A DNA stretch of 64,000 nt, from contig NZ_AP022561.1 of assembly GCF_010726245.1 (NCBI RefSeq), positions 3,224,001 through 3,288,000 on the forward strand, in the 5' to 3' direction. A program made the translations under genes and the position numbers. Positions 53,223 to 62,129 of this stretch are shown here, piece after piece (position 1 is the stretch's first letter; every line of letters begins with the position of its first letter). The notes below the pieces were generated by a model. That model worked only from the letters and a program-made list of their open reading frames with translations. It ran no database searches and was not told the DNA's origin. Source of the DNA: Mycolicibacterium aichiense (lineage in GTDB: Bacteria > Actinomycetota > Actinomycetes > Mycobacteriales > Mycobacteriaceae).

Positions 53223-53299
53223 GCCCTCGTATCCCAACTGGCAGAGGAAACGGATTCAAAACCCGTGCAGTGTGAGTTCGAATCTCACCGAGGGCACCA
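53223..53299 (+). tRNA. tRNA with leucine anticodon CAA and short variable loop
   Basis: 77 nt including an encoded CCA. Acceptor stem GCCCTCG/CGAGGGC and T arm GTGAG-TTCGAAT-CTCAC are perfect. The anticodon loop reads TTCAAAA with CAA at 53257-53259, which decodes the Leu codon UUG. The variable region is only five nucleotides (GCAGT), whereas normal tRNA-Leu has a long extra arm. The anticodon stem has an A-C mismatch at its loop end and the D stem a C-A mismatch. It is clearly a tRNA gene; its charging identity is uncertain. Confidence 0.9.
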
Positions 53300-53365
53300 C
53301 AAACCGACTTCGAGCATCAGTCTCGCGGTCAGGAACTGCCGCGGCGCCCCGACCGTTGACGAAGC

Positions 53366-53408
53366 GAACCCGCCACGGCCCCCTATCCCCCCCGGCCGTG
53401 GCGGGTTC
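53366..53408 (+). terminator. 15-bp perfect hairpin downstream of the tRNA
   Basis: 53366-53380 pairs perfectly with 53394-53408 (15 bp), with a 13-nt loop CCCTATCCCCCCC. Located 66 bp after the tRNA 3' end; likely its intrinsic terminator, of the GC-stem type without a long U-run. Confidence 0.65.
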
Positions 53409-53674
53409 CCTTCGACGGCGTCAAGATCATGCACATTCGATTGGCGCGCGGGGATCCCGACCATGCCGCACGCATTCGGCTTACGTGGCTCAACCATTTG
53501 ACCCCGGGCTATCGAAACGGCTGACCATTTCAATGAGCTGGTGCATCAACGCGATCTCGGTGTTATCGGCTCCGGCTTGTGGCGCGATGCGCATTCTCCG
53601 ATGTGACTGCTTCGGCACGATGTTCCCAGCCATGACATACGGAAGTGCGTCTAGCGGAACGACTTTGACTCAGG

Positions 53675-53722
53675 GAGGCCCGCCACGACCCCCTTTGATC
53701 CCCCATCGCCGTGACGGGCCTC
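53675..53722 (+). repeat. Second hairpin of the same design
   Basis: GAGGCCCGCCACG (53675-53687) pairs with CGTGACGGGCCTC (53710-53722) with one mismatch, and the loop again is C-rich around CCCCCTTTGATCCCCC. The stem core CCCGCCACG and the loop pattern match the hairpin at 53366-53408, so the two look like copies of one element. Confidence 0.55.
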
Positions 53723-53978
53723 AACCATACTCATTTCCTGTTCGCTGGCGGCTTTAAACCGGGCAGGTGAGTGGTCTGCACCACGCGAGATAACGCGCGA
53801 CGAGATTCGGAAATTTCGGGTAGTCGACTACGCTTGTCGGGTCGAATTCGATCAGGCACAATCCGCACATCGCTTTTCCGACTGAATTCCAGCGCGGACA
53901 TCGCATTGGCTCGATCAGTGCAACCGTGCCCGTAACTATGCGACAACTCTGGTAGCTGGAGACTGCAGGCGGGGCACA

Positions 53979-54710
53979 ATGAGCGGCATTGACATCACAC
54001 CGACACGACAGCGTCTGGCGCTGGTCTTTCTCGCCGCGGCGCTGTTCAGCGTCCTGGCGTTCCTGGCCGCCGAGATCAACTCCTGGTGGATGACCGCAGC
54101 AGACACGTCTGTCTGGAACTGGTTCGACGCGCACCGCTCACACAAGTGGCAGGGCGATTCGAACGGCATCTTCGACTACATCGGAAAGCCAGTCCACGTC
54201 GCGATCGCCGGTCTGGTCAGCGGAACGCTACTGGCGGTGAAGGCGCGATCGATCATGCCTCTTGTTGTGGTGACCGGGGCGGTCGGCGCGGGTGCGGTGA
54301 TTGAACAAACGCTCAAGCACACCATTGGACGGACGCCCGGGAACCTCGCCCAGTTGCGCAACGAGTCAGTGCCCGACTGGTCGATCCTCGACTCCTACAT
54401 GCATTCGTTTCCCTCCGGTCACGTCACCGGAGCCGCCACGCTGTTCGGAACGATTGCGGTGTGCCTCGGCGTCGGGCGCAATCGCCCTGCAAAGGCCGCG
54501 ATTTCAAGCGTTGCTGCGATCGGGGTCATTGTCGTCGCGTGGCTGGCACTCTACGTGCGCGCTCACATTTTCACCGATGTGATCGGCGGCATGGTGTTGG
54601 GCGGGGCGCTCGTCGCGTGCAGTGCGGCCGCCATCGTGTCGTCGACCCGAAGGCCAGACGGCACGGCCTACGACCGCCAGATGCGGCGAAGTCGTAGCCG
54701 TACCGCCTGA
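53979..54710 (+). CDS. PAP2-like membrane protein with altered catalytic motifs
   Basis: 243 residues, five or six membrane helices, PAP2 (phosphatidic acid phosphatase/haloperoxidase) fold. Motif C2 PSGHV is intact (about residue 148). Motif C1 reads KHTIGRTPG, where family members usually have KxxxxxxRP, and C3 reads LYVRAHIFTDVIGG, keeping the His and Asp but with Ala where the phosphate-binding Arg normally sits (six before the His). Activity is therefore uncertain. A basic tail ends the protein. It lies in a region less GC-rich than its neighbours upstream. ATG at 53979 is preceded by a weak ribosome site (GGGGCA). Confidence 0.82.
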   Translation: MSGIDITPTRQRLALVFLAAALFSVLAFLAAEINSWWMTAADTSVWNWFDAHRSHKWQGDSNGIFDYIGKPVHVAIAGLVSGTLLAVKARSIMPLVVVTGAVGAGAVIEQTLKHTIGRTPGNLAQLRNESVPDWSILDSYMHSFPSGHVTGAATLFGTIAVCLGVGRNRPAKAAISSVAAIGVIVVAWLALYVRAHIFTDVIGGMVLGGALVACSAAAIVSSTRRPDGTAYDRQMRRSRSRTA

Positions 54711-54716
54711 AAAGCC

Positions 54717-54737
54717 GGCCGCCGCTCAACGGCGGTC
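54717..54737. terminator. Hairpin between convergent genes
   Basis: GGCCGCCG (54717-54724) pairs with CGGCGGTC (54730-54737), eight pairs including one G-U, loop CTCAA. Placed exactly between the PAP2-like stop and the lipoprotein stop, so it can terminate both. Confidence 0.55.
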
Positions 54738-54742
54738 CACCA

Positions 54743-55006
54743 TCACCGAATGCAGTTGTTACCGACGATCTCCTTGCAGACCGCGCCCGGGGGGGCCGGG
54801 TTGATCGTCGGAGAGAACGAGTTACCGCCACCGGGCGACACAGCCTTCTCGGTCGGCGAGGGCGCCACGGTGGACGACGGAGTGGTTGTCGTCGAGGAGG
54901 GGGCGTCCTTCGCGTTCGAGCTGCACGCGGTCAGCGCACCCATCCCGACGATCGCGGCCCCGCCAGCAAAGAGTGCAATCTGACGAGTCAGGCGACCAGA
55001 GCTCAT
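54743..55006 (-). CDS. Small secreted lipoprotein
   Basis: 87 residues. Signal peptide ending in the lipobox LTAC (Cys28), then a Thr/Ser/Pro-rich linker ([17 protein letters not shown]) and a short C-terminal segment with two cysteines ([14 protein letters not shown]) able to form a disulfide loop. No family recognised; similar short lipoproteins are common in mycobacteria. ATG at 55006 has AGGAAAC just upstream. Confidence 0.8.
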   Translation of the reverse strand: MSSGRLTRQIALFAGGAAIVGMGALTACSSNAKDAPSSTTTTPSSTVAPSPTEKAVSPGGGNSFSPTINPAPPGAVCKEIVGNNCIR

Positions 55007-55115
55007 AATGTTTCCTATCTGTGTACGCCGAAGTGGCGAAAGGCCACTTTACTGGAAAAGCGCTGTGCGTCCAATGGGGAGAGCATACCCCTCAAGCAAA
55101 CTTTTGGGCGGCTTT

Positions 55116-55913
55116 TCAATAGAGGTCCAGGCGTCGATCGGAGAGCAGGTCGACGTACTCGGTGAGTGTCTTGTCGTGCGTGGCGGACAGGTCGACGTCA
55201 GCGATGGCCAGGCCCGGTCCCGGTCCCGCCTCGGCGACCACCCAGCCGTCGGGGTCGACGATCACGCTGCCCTGTGTCCACGGCTGGCCACGTTCGACTC
55301 CGGCGCGATCGCACACCGCGACCACCACCCGATTGAGCCGAGCCGTGGACATCGCCGTGATGACCTCACCGGGCCGCTCCCCCTCGGGACGCGGGAACAG
55401 CGGCCAATTCACCGGCGCCGCAATCAATTCCGCGCCATCGACGGCCACCTGACGGGTCACCTCGCCGAACTCCAGGTCGTAGCACACCATCACCGCGATC
55501 GCCCCGTGCCGCGTCTTCAACACCGCGGGCAGCTCGGCGCCACGGCTGAAGATCAGCTTCTCCCGGTCCCACAGATGTGTCTTGCGGTAGGTGGCGATCA
55601 CGCCGTCGCGGTCCAGCGCGACCGCGCTGTTGTACAGCAACCCGTCGTCACCGAGCTCGCAGAACCCGCCGATCACGACCGCATCCCCGGCGGCGGAGCG
55701 CCATGCGTCGAACGCCGGATCGGTCGGGCGCAACGCCACCGAGCGGGCTTCGTCGGCATCAGCGAACATATAGCCGGAGGTGGCCAGCTCCGGCAGCACC
55801 ACGACGTCGGCGCCCTGCGCGACGGCGTCGGCAACCGCACCCGTCGACAATTCGACGTTGTCGGCCAGCGCGCCGATGGTGGGGTCGATCTGAGCGCACG
55901 CGATCCGGGTCAT
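55116..55913 (-). CDS. Carbon-nitrogen hydrolase (nitrilase superfamily amidase)
   Basis: 265 residues with the complete catalytic triad: Glu42 (LPELATSG), Lys111 (YRKTHLW) and Cys144 ([11 protein letters not shown]). Cytoplasmic amidase of the type acting on short omega-amides or N-carbamoyl compounds. It is divergent, with 45 bp between starts, from a ureohydrolase, pointing to a shared arginine/agmatine or guanidinobutyramide breakdown route. Specificity is inferred from context only. Confidence 0.9.
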   Translation of the reverse strand: MTRIACAQIDPTIGALADNVELSTGAVADAVAQGADVVVLPELATSGYMFADADEARSVALRPTDPAFDAWRSAAGDAVVIGGFCELGDDGLLYNSAVALDRDGVIATYRKTHLWDREKLIFSRGAELPAVLKTRHGAIAVMVCYDLEFGEVTRQVAVDGAELIAAPVNWPLFPRPEGERPGEVITAMSTARLNRVVVAVCDRAGVERGQPWTQGSVIVDPDGWVVAEAGPGPGLAIADVDLSATHDKTLTEYVDLLSDRRLDLY

Positions 55914-55958
55914 CCTTGCAGGCTAACCTCGCCGCAAGGAACCGGCAGAGGAGGAAAC

Positions 55959-56927
55959 ATGGCAACCGACGACAACGATGTGCCGGGCCCCGGCGTTGTC
56001 GGTCAGGTCGACGCCACGAAGTACCCGCGCTACACCGAGCCGTCGACGTTCGCACGGTTGCCGCGGATCTCCGAGGTGCCCGGTGCCGACGTGCGCATCG
56101 TCGGGGTGCCCTTCGACAGCGGGGTGTCGTATCGGCCCGGAGCGCGATTCGGGCCCTCGCATGTCCGGGCGGCCTCCAAGCTGCTGCGGCCGTTCAACCC
56201 GGCGTTGGGGGTCAGTCCGTTCAACGCCCAGCAGGTGGCCGACTGCGGCGATATCGCGGTCAACCCGTTCGACATCGACGAGGCGATCACCACGATCGAC
56301 ACCGCGATGACCGACCTGCGCAAAGACGGGTCGACCGTTCTGACCATCGGCGGCGACCACACCATCGCCCTGCCGATCCTGCGCTCACTGGCCCGCGACC
56401 ACGGACCGGTGGCGGTGCTGCATTTCGACGCCCACCTCGACACCTGGGACACCTATTTCGGCGCGCCCTACACCCATGGCACACCGTTCCGGCGGGCCAG
56501 CGAGGAAGGGCTGATCGACATGGAGAGGTCGCTGCACATGGGCATCCGCGGCCCGCTGTACAGCAAGACCGACCTGGAGGACGACGCTGTTCTGGGCTTC
56601 CAGGTCATCCGCTCCGATGACTACGAATTCGACGGTGTGACAAGCATTGTCGAACGTATGCGCAAGCGTCTCGAGGGCGGGCCGGTGTACGTCTCGGTCG
56701 ACATCGACGTGCTCGATCCCGCACACGCGCCGGGCACCGGAACTCCGGAAGCCGGCGGGTTGACGTCGCGCGAACTGCTCAACACGTTGCGCGGGCTGGT
56801 GGGCCTCGATGTGGTCGGCGCCGACATCGTCGAAGTAGCCCCGGCCTACGACCACGCCGAGATGACCGGGATCGCCGCCGCCCACGTCAGCTACGAACTC
56901 CTCTCGGTGCTTGCCGCCAACCGATAG
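55959..56927 (+). CDS. Ureohydrolase: agmatinase or guanidinobutyrase family
   Basis: 322 residues. Binuclear manganese ligands in GGDHTIAL (His at about 132), DAHLDTW (Asp and His at about 154-158) and [17 protein letters not shown] (about 246-262). The ATG at 55959 follows GAGGAGG, an excellent ribosome site, and the longer frame upstream is antisense to the nitrilase. Releases urea from a guanidino compound. Agmatinase and 4-guanidinobutyrase cannot be separated from the motifs alone. Confidence 0.9.
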   Translation: MATDDNDVPGPGVVGQVDATKYPRYTEPSTFARLPRISEVPGADVRIVGVPFDSGVSYRPGARFGPSHVRAASKLLRPFNPALGVSPFNAQQVADCGDIAVNPFDIDEAITTIDTAMTDLRKDGSTVLTIGGDHTIALPILRSLARDHGPVAVLHFDAHLDTWDTYFGAPYTHGTPFRRASEEGLIDMERSLHMGIRGPLYSKTDLEDDAVLGFQVIRSDDYEFDGVTSIVERMRKRLEGGPVYVSVDIDVLDPAHAPGTGTPEAGGLTSRELLNTLRGLVGLDVVGADIVEVAPAYDHAEMTGIAAAHVSYELLSVLAANR

Positions 56928-56933
56928 GCTGCG

Positions 56934-58280
56934 TTGGTGGGCACCCTGCGGAAATGCGCTGGTTCGGTGCCGTCGGACGGGCCGGCTCAGCGCGCGGACT
57001 GCGAGAAGATGCAGCGCCGCGCGCCGGCTCGCAACCTGCATTGGGCTGAGTCGATCACGCGCCGTCAGCGTGTGCTCAACATCGCGGCGACGATGGCCGC
57101 CGTCGTCACCGCCGTCATCGGGATCCTGCAATTCATCACCGCCGATCACTTGGTGGCCATCGGGCTGGTCAATCTCGGCACCGCGGCCATCTTCGGGGTC
57201 ATCCCGCTGCTGCACCGCTTTGGCGAGAGCATCGCCGCGCTGGCCTTCATCTTCTTCGCCTTCTTGTCCCTGACGATCGTCGGCTGGCAGGTTGGGACCG
57301 ACTCCGGCATCCAGTTCTATTACCTGGTCTCGGCGTCCTTGGCCGTCCTCGTGCTCGGCGTCGAGCACGTCGTGCTGGCTTCGACGGTGGTGGCGATCGG
57401 CGCCGGGCTGACCATCGCATCGCAATTCCTGGTTCCCGGCGACACCGGAATCCAGCCGCGGTGGCTGGTCAACGCCGGCTTCGTGATCACCACGGTGTCC
57501 GCCTGCGTGATGATCTTCGCGACGGTCTGGTACGCGATGCGGGAAGTCTCGCGCGCCGAAGCCGCAATGGAATTCGAGTACCTGCGCTCCGAGGCGCTGT
57601 TGGCCAACATCCTCCCGGCCACCATCGCGGCGCGGCTCAAAGACCCGGCCCGCGGCACGATCGCCGATCGGTACGACGACGCCTCGATCCTGTTCGCCGA
57701 CATCGCCGGCTTCACCGAGCGAGCCAGCCAGATCGCACCCGCCGAGCTGGTGCGCTTCCTCGACCGGCTGTACACCACGTTCGATCGCCTGGTCGACAAG
57801 CACGGCCTGGAGAAGATCAAGACCACCGGCGACTCCTACATGGTCGTCAGCGGCGTGCCCGAGCCCCGCGACGATCACGTCGAGGCCCTGGCGAACCTCG
57901 CACTCGACATGGCCAAGGCGGTCCGCGATCTGCGCGACCCGAACGGTCAGCACGTGCCACTGCGGATGGGGATGGCCGCCGGCCCGGTGGTCGCCGGCGT
58001 GGTCGGCGCCCGCCGGTTCTTCTACGACGTGTGGGGCGACGCGGTCAACGTCGCCTCCCGCATGGAGACCACCGACCCCGAGGGCCGCATCCAGGTCCCC
58101 CAGGATGTCTACGACCGGCTGCGGGACCGGTTCGTCCTCGAGGAGCGCGGCGACGTCGACGTGAAGGGCAAGGGCCTGATGCACACCTGGTATCTGGTCG
58201 AACGGCGCGTCACGGCGGGTCCGGACAGCGATCGACCCGCCCGGGAAGAGACTGGACGGGTCGAAAGCCCAGCCGGTTAG
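56934..58280 (+). CDS. Membrane adenylate cyclase, class IIIa (Rv1625c-type)
   Basis: 448 residues from a TTG, or 447 from the adjacent GTG at 56937. Six membrane helices (about 45-205) in one bundle, a short linker helix, then the catalytic domain. Catalytic residues: D256 and D300 (metal), K296 and D365 (adenine specificity), N372 and R376 (transition state), numbering that coincides with the M. tuberculosis enzyme. Rv1625c is the mycobacterial model of mammalian cyclases and works as a homodimer. Directly follows the ureohydrolase gene by six bases, so it may be co-transcribed. Confidence 0.95.
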   Translation: MVGTLRKCAGSVPSDGPAQRADCEKMQRRAPARNLHWAESITRRQRVLNIAATMAAVVTAVIGILQFITADHLVAIGLVNLGTAAIFGVIPLLHRFGESIAALAFIFFAFLSLTIVGWQVGTDSGIQFYYLVSASLAVLVLGVEHVVLASTVVAIGAGLTIASQFLVPGDTGIQPRWLVNAGFVITTVSACVMIFATVWYAMREVSRAEAAMEFEYLRSEALLANILPATIAARLKDPARGTIADRYDDASILFADIAGFTERASQIAPAELVRFLDRLYTTFDRLVDKHGLEKIKTTGDSYMVVSGVPEPRDDHVEALANLALDMAKAVRDLRDPNGQHVPLRMGMAAGPVVAGVVGARRFFYDVWGDAVNVASRMETTDPEGRIQVPQDVYDRLRDRFVLEERGDVDVKGKGLMHTWYLVERRVTAGPDSDRPAREETGRVESPAG

Positions 58281-58309
58281 ACCGTGCGGTCTGCGACCTG
58301 AGCCACGGA

Positions 58310-59077
58310 CTACATGACTTTGGACAGGAAGGCCTTCGTCCGGTCGTGCTGCGGATTGCTCAGAACGTCCCGCGGCGGCCCGCTTTCGACGATCACCCCA
58401 CCGTCCATGAACACCAGTTCGTCGGCGACCTCACGGGCGAAGCCCATCTCGTGGGTCACCACGATCATCGTCATGCCCTCGCTGGCAAGCTTTTTCATCA
58501 CGCCCAGCACTTCGCCGACGAGTTCGGGGTCCAACGCCGAGGTGGGCTCGTCGAACAGCATCAGCTTGGGGTCCATCGCCAATGCGCGGGCGATCGCCAC
58601 TCGCTGTTGCTGTCCGCCGGAGAGCTGCGCCGGGTAGGCGTCGGCCTTGTCCGACAGGCCCACCTGATTGAGCAGATCCCGTGCCCGATCGAGGGCGGCC
58701 GCCTTCTTGATCCGCTTGACGTGCACCGGCGATTCGATGATGTTGGCCAGCGCCGTGCGGTGCGGGAAAAGATTGAAGTGCTGGAACACCATACCGATGT
58801 CGCGACGTTGTTTGGCGGCCTCGCGCGGGGGCATCTCATAGAGCTTGTCGCCACGCTCGCGATAGCCGATCAATTCACCGTCGACGTAAAGCCTTCCGGC
58901 ACTGACGTTTTCAAGGTGATTGATGCAGCGCAGGAAGGTGGACTTGCCGGAGCCCGACGGCCCGACAAGCACGAGCACCTTGCCGGGGTCCACCGACAGC
59001 GTCACACCTTTGAGCACCGACAGTGCCCCGAAGTCCTTGCACACCCGCTCGGCGCGCACCATGGGTTCGCCGGTCAT
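58310..59077 (-). CDS. Polar amino acid ABC transporter ATPase (GlnQ-type)
   Basis: 255 residues: Walker [17 protein letters not shown] (about 36-51), Q-loop FQHFNLF, signature [15 protein letters not shown], Walker [15 protein letters not shown] and switch His in [10 protein letters not shown]. The ATG at 59077 overlaps the permease stop (ATGA); longer frames run into the permease gene. Last gene of a three-gene unit. Confidence 0.94.
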   Translation of the reverse strand: MTGEPMVRAERVCKDFGALSVLKGVTLSVDPGKVLVLVGPSGSGKSTFLRCINHLENVSAGRLYVDGELIGYRERGDKLYEMPPREAAKQRRDIGMVFQHFNLFPHRTALANIIESPVHVKRIKKAAALDRARDLLNQVGLSDKADAYPAQLSGGQQQRVAIARALAMDPKLMLFDEPTSALDPELVGEVLGVMKKLASEGMTMIVVTHEMGFAREVADELVFMDGGVIVESGPPRDVLSNPQHDRTKAFLSKVM

Positions 59078-59994
59078 ACGTGTCCCGCCTCCGTACCGGT
59101 CTGCGCCTTGGCCAAAGCCTCGAGTTGCTTGGTGGTCAACTGCCGGGAGATGCCGCGGGAGAAGTACTTCTCGAGGTAGTACTGCCCCACCATCAGCACG
59201 CTGGTGATCACCAGGTACCACGTCGCGGCCACCAGGAGCATCGGCACCGGCTCGAATGTTCGAGCCGCGATCTCCCGGGAGGCAATGCTGTACAGGTCAT
59301 AGGAGTACGGCACAGCCGTCACCAGCGATGTGGTCTTCAGCATGCTGATGACCTCGTTGCCGGTCGGCGGGATGATCACCCGCATCGCCTGCGGAAGCAC
59401 GGTGCGGCGCATCGTCATTCCCCACGACATGCCCAGGGCGGTCGATGCCTCCGACTGCCCTTCGGGCACCGACGTGATGCCGGCTCGGATGATCTCGGCC
59501 ATGTAGGCGGCCTCGTTGAGTCCGAGACCGACGACCGCGAGTAAGAACGGGATCGACAGGTTCTGCAGGTCGAGATGGAAGAACGACGGCCCGAACGGCA
59601 CCCCTAATTGGATGTGCTGATAGATCGTCGGGATCAGACCCCAGAACACCAGCTGCACGTACACCGGTGTGCCGCGGAAGATCCACAGGAAAACCCATGC
59701 CACCGAACCGAATACGGGGTTCGGCGACAGTCGCATGACCGACAGGATCACACCGAGCACGATGCCGAGCACCATCGCGTACACGGTCAGCTGCAGTGTG
59801 TTGAAGACACCGAGCATGATCCGGTCGTTGAACAGATACTCGCCGTACGTCGACCAGCCGTAGGCCGGGTTGGTGGCCGCGCCATAGATGAACAGGGCAA
59901 CCAGGACGATGATGACGGCCGCCCCCACCCACCGCCAGGGATGACGAAGCGGTACCGCGTTGATGGCAGGTGGAGCCGACTCGTCGACAGCCAT
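59074..59994 (-). CDS. Polar amino acid ABC transporter permease (GlnP/HisM-type)
   Basis: 306 residues. About 20 N-terminal residues, one extra helix (about 22-41), then the five-helix His/Glu/Gln/Arg permease domain beginning [22 protein letters not shown]. The coupling loop [29 protein letters not shown] (about 187-215) is intact. A charged C-terminal tail of about 30 residues follows. A single permease gene implies a homodimer. It lies five bases after the binding-protein stop. Confidence 0.94.
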   Translation of the reverse strand: MAVDESAPPAINAVPLRHPWRWVGAAVIIVLVALFIYGAATNPAYGWSTYGEYLFNDRIMLGVFNTLQLTVYAMVLGIVLGVILSVMRLSPNPVFGSVAWVFLWIFRGTPVYVQLVFWGLIPTIYQHIQLGVPFGPSFFHLDLQNLSIPFLLAVVGLGLNEAAYMAEIIRAGITSVPEGQSEASTALGMSWGMTMRRTVLPQAMRVIIPPTGNEVISMLKTTSLVTAVPYSYDLYSIASREIAARTFEPVPMLLVAATWYLVITSVLMVGQYYLEKYFSRGISRQLTTKQLEALAKAQTGTEAGHV

Positions 59995-59999
59995 ATCGG

Positions 60000-60896
60000 T
60001 TAGCTGGTCCCCCCGTTGATGACCGGCTTGGTGATCATCCCGGCTTCGACACCCCAGTTGCTGGCGATCGTCTTGTAATCACCGGTCTCGATGAGGTGTT
60101 CGAGGGCCTTCTGCAGAGAAGCAGCCAGCGGCGAACCCTTGGCGACCGGCCAGCCGTACGGCGCCGAGTCGAAGATCTCGCCTGCCGCCTCGAGCTTGCC
60201 GTTGCTCTGCTTGATGGCATACGCGGTCACCGGGGAGTCCGCCGACATCGCGTCGGCCTGGCCGAGAACCACCGCGTTGGTGGCGGCGTCCTGCCCGTCG
60301 AACTTCAGGATGTCGATGGCCGGCTTGCCGGCGTCGGTGCACGCCTTGCTCTTCTTGGGGAGCTCGTCGGTTTCCTCGGTGGTGGTCGCCTGCACGGCGA
60401 CCTTCTTGCCGCACGCGTTGTTCGGGTCAATCGGCGAGCCGGGCCGCTGCGCCCACATGATGCCCGCGTTGAAGTAATCGACGAAGTCCACCGACTGCTG
60501 GCGATCCTTGGTGTCGGTGAACGACGACATACCGACGTTGAAGGTGCCCTGCTGGATCGAGGGGATGATCTTGGCGAAGTCCGCTTCGCGGAAGTCGGCG
60601 GTCAAGCCCATCGTGGAGGCGATGGCGTTCATCAGGTCGACATCGAAGCCGACGATCTTGCCGCTGGAATCCTTGAATTCGTTGGGCGCGTAGGGGATGT
60701 TGACCCCGACGACCAGCTTGCCCGACTTCTTGATGTCTTCTGGGACGGTCGCGGCGATCTCGTCGACTTTCTGCGCCTTGGCCGCCGTGGTTGCGGTCGA
60801 CGGGCCTGCGCCAGAGTCACTCTTGCTACTGCAGCCCGACAGGGCCATGGCACCCGCTACGGCCACCACTCCGGCAATGCGACACCATTTCTGCAC
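60000..60896 (-). CDS. Polar amino acid ABC transporter substrate-binding lipoprotein (GlnH-type)
   Basis: 298 residues. Lipobox ALSGC with Cys22, a short Ser/Thr linker, and a type II binding fold (about 55-290) with KKSGKLVVGVNIPYAPNEF and DVDLMNAIASTMGLTADF, the family's N-terminal lobe signature. Two cysteines (NNACGKK and SKACTDAG) may form a disulfide. First gene of the operon; GTG start at 60896 preceded by GAAAGAGG. Ligand probably a polar or charged amino acid. Confidence 0.92.
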   Translation of the reverse strand: MQKWCRIAGVVAVAGAMALSGCSSKSDSGAGPSTATTAAKAQKVDEIAATVPEDIKKSGKLVVGVNIPYAPNEFKDSSGKIVGFDVDLMNAIASTMGLTADFREADFAKIIPSIQQGTFNVGMSSFTDTKDRQQSVDFVDYFNAGIMWAQRPGSPIDPNNACGKKVAVQATTTEETDELPKKSKACTDAGKPAIDILKFDGQDAATNAVVLGQADAMSADSPVTAYAIKQSNGKLEAAGEIFDSAPYGWPVAKGSPLAASLQKALEHLIETGDYKTIASNWGVEAGMITKPVINGGTS

Positions 60897-61045
60897 GGTT
60901 GCCTCTTTCTCTCGACTGCATCCGGGCTGTCCTGCCCGAAAGTAATGGCCTGATCCGGGTTTTGTACTCCCGGTAACGGAACAGTAGTAGCACCGTAACC
61001 ATCTGGCAGCGGATCCACAGGTACGCGCAGCTAGCGTGGCCCAGC

Positions 61046-61369
61046 GTGCCTGACCTGAATCGACTCCACTTCGCCATCATGGACGGCGCCACGGCCGCCA
61101 CCCTCGCGCAAGTCCTGCCGGTGCTGCTGCTGAGCCTGATGGTGGAGGTCCGCCGGACCCGGTTGCATCGTTCGGCGGCCCGACGGTTCCTGGGCGTCTT
61201 CTTTTTGTTCTTCGCCGTCGCCGAGACCGTGATGGTGCTGTCCATCGACGGGACCGTCTACCCGTTCCAGTGGTCCGATCTGATCGCCGCGCTCCTGATT
61301 TTCGGGTTGATCACCATGCTGTACTGGCTGTCGCTGCGCGAACGCGATGACGACCAGGACACTCTTTGA
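61046..61369 (+). CDS. Small membrane protein, unknown
   Basis: 107 residues with three predicted helices (about 17-35, 47-67, 76-95) and a charged C-terminus (RERDDDQD). GTG at 61046. No recognised family. Divergent from the binding-protein operon across 149 bp and 67 bp upstream of the DUF308 gene on the same strand. Confidence 0.65.
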   Translation: MPDLNRLHFAIMDGATAATLAQVLPVLLLSLMVEVRRTRLHRSAARRFLGVFFLFFAVAETVMVLSIDGTVYPFQWSDLIAALLIFGLITMLYWLSLRERDDDQDTL

Positions 61370-61436
61370 CGTCAATTCACCCGTTGAAGTGCTTAAATGG
61401 CGTCGATTGTCAATCCGCTGTGCAACACTTCCGGCC

Positions 61437-62018
61437 ATGACAACCACCTCTGCCCCGCCGCTTCTGCCGCATCTGTGGAAGTCGGTCCTGCTGTCGGGCG
61501 TTTTATCGCTCGTCCTTGGCATCCTGGTACTCGTCTGGCCGGGAATCTCCATCCTCGTGGCCGCGATCTTCTTCGGCGCCTACCTTCTGGTGACGGGCAT
61601 CTCGCAGGTGTTCCACGCCTTCACCCTGCACGTGTCGGCCGGCGGCCGGGTCATGCTGTTCATCAGCGGTGCCGCGGCCCTGATCCTGGCGGTGCTCTGC
61701 TTCCGCAGCATCCAGAACTCCATTCTGCTGCTGGCGATCTGGATCGGCGTGGGATTCATCTTCCGCGGCGTCGCCACCGCCGTGTCCGCGATCAGCGATC
61801 CGGATACGCCCGGCCGCGGCTGGGAGATCTTCGTCGGCGTGATCAGCCTCATCGCCGGCATCGTCGTGCTGGCGTCCCCGTTCCCGTCGCTGGCCACACT
61901 GACCCTCGTCGTGGGCATCTGGCTGGTCGTGATCGGCGTTTTCGAGATCGTGGCCTCCTTCGGAATCCGTAAGGCCTCGAAAGACATCGGAGCGCGGATC
62001 ACGGCCGCTCAGACCTAG
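61437..62018 (+). CDS. DUF308 / HdeD-family membrane protein (Rv1624c-like)
   Basis: 193 residues, six membrane helices forming pairs as in HdeD-type proteins (LSGVLSLVLGILVLVWPG near 20-37 and the repeated FVGVISLIAGIVVLASPFPS near 140-159). Acid-resistance HdeD in E. coli is a member; the mycobacterial function is unknown. Position between the cyclase and cydA corresponds to Rv1624c. ATG at 61437. Confidence 0.88.
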   Translation: MTTTSAPPLLPHLWKSVLLSGVLSLVLGILVLVWPGISILVAAIFFGAYLLVTGISQVFHAFTLHVSAGGRVMLFISGAAALILAVLCFRSIQNSILLLAIWIGVGFIFRGVATAVSAISDPDTPGRGWEIFVGVISLIAGIVVLASPFPSLATLTLVVGIWLVVIGVFEIVASFGIRKASKDIGARITAAQT

Positions 62019-62068
62019 GATTCTCGTCACAAAAGGCCAAAAGGCTCTAGCGCGAACGGCGTGGACCG

Positions 62069-62087
62069 CTACTACACTCTGTCGTAG
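62069..62087. promoter_or_regulatory. Operator-like dyad upstream of cydA
   Basis: CTACTACACTCTGTCGTAG is an inverted repeat of the form CTAC-N-ACA-NNN-TGT-N-GTAG, 43 bp before the cydA ATG. Its form recalls BlaI/CopY-family operators (TACTACA...TGTAGTA). A dimeric repressor would block cydAB transcription from here. The binding protein is not identified. Confidence 0.5.
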
Positions 62088-62129
62088 ATAGGCGATCCGC
62101 GCCTTTCGCGTTGGTTGGAGAGTTCCGCG

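Larger units (their letters stand above)
53300..53978. other. 679-bp gene-poor region downstream of the tRNA
   Basis: No convincing gene was found on either strand. Two related hairpins (53366-53408 and 53675-53722) lie here. Stretches at about 53410-53650 and 53780-53960 are noticeably richer in A and T than the surrounding genes. A possible 39-codon minus-strand frame at about 53754-53873 has no recognisable homologue. The position after a tRNA gene is typical of integration sites, but no repeat of the tRNA 3' end or integrase was seen. Confidence 0.5.

Noticed and set aside
53754..53873. Short minus-strand frame with protein-like sequence (MCGLCLIEFDPTSVVDY...)
   Set aside because: Only 39 codons, no ribosome site or homologue recognised; could be chance in an AT-richer stretch.
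53223..54710. tRNA-associated genomic island
   Set aside because: No integrase, no repeat of the tRNA 3' end and only one gene; composition difference is mild.
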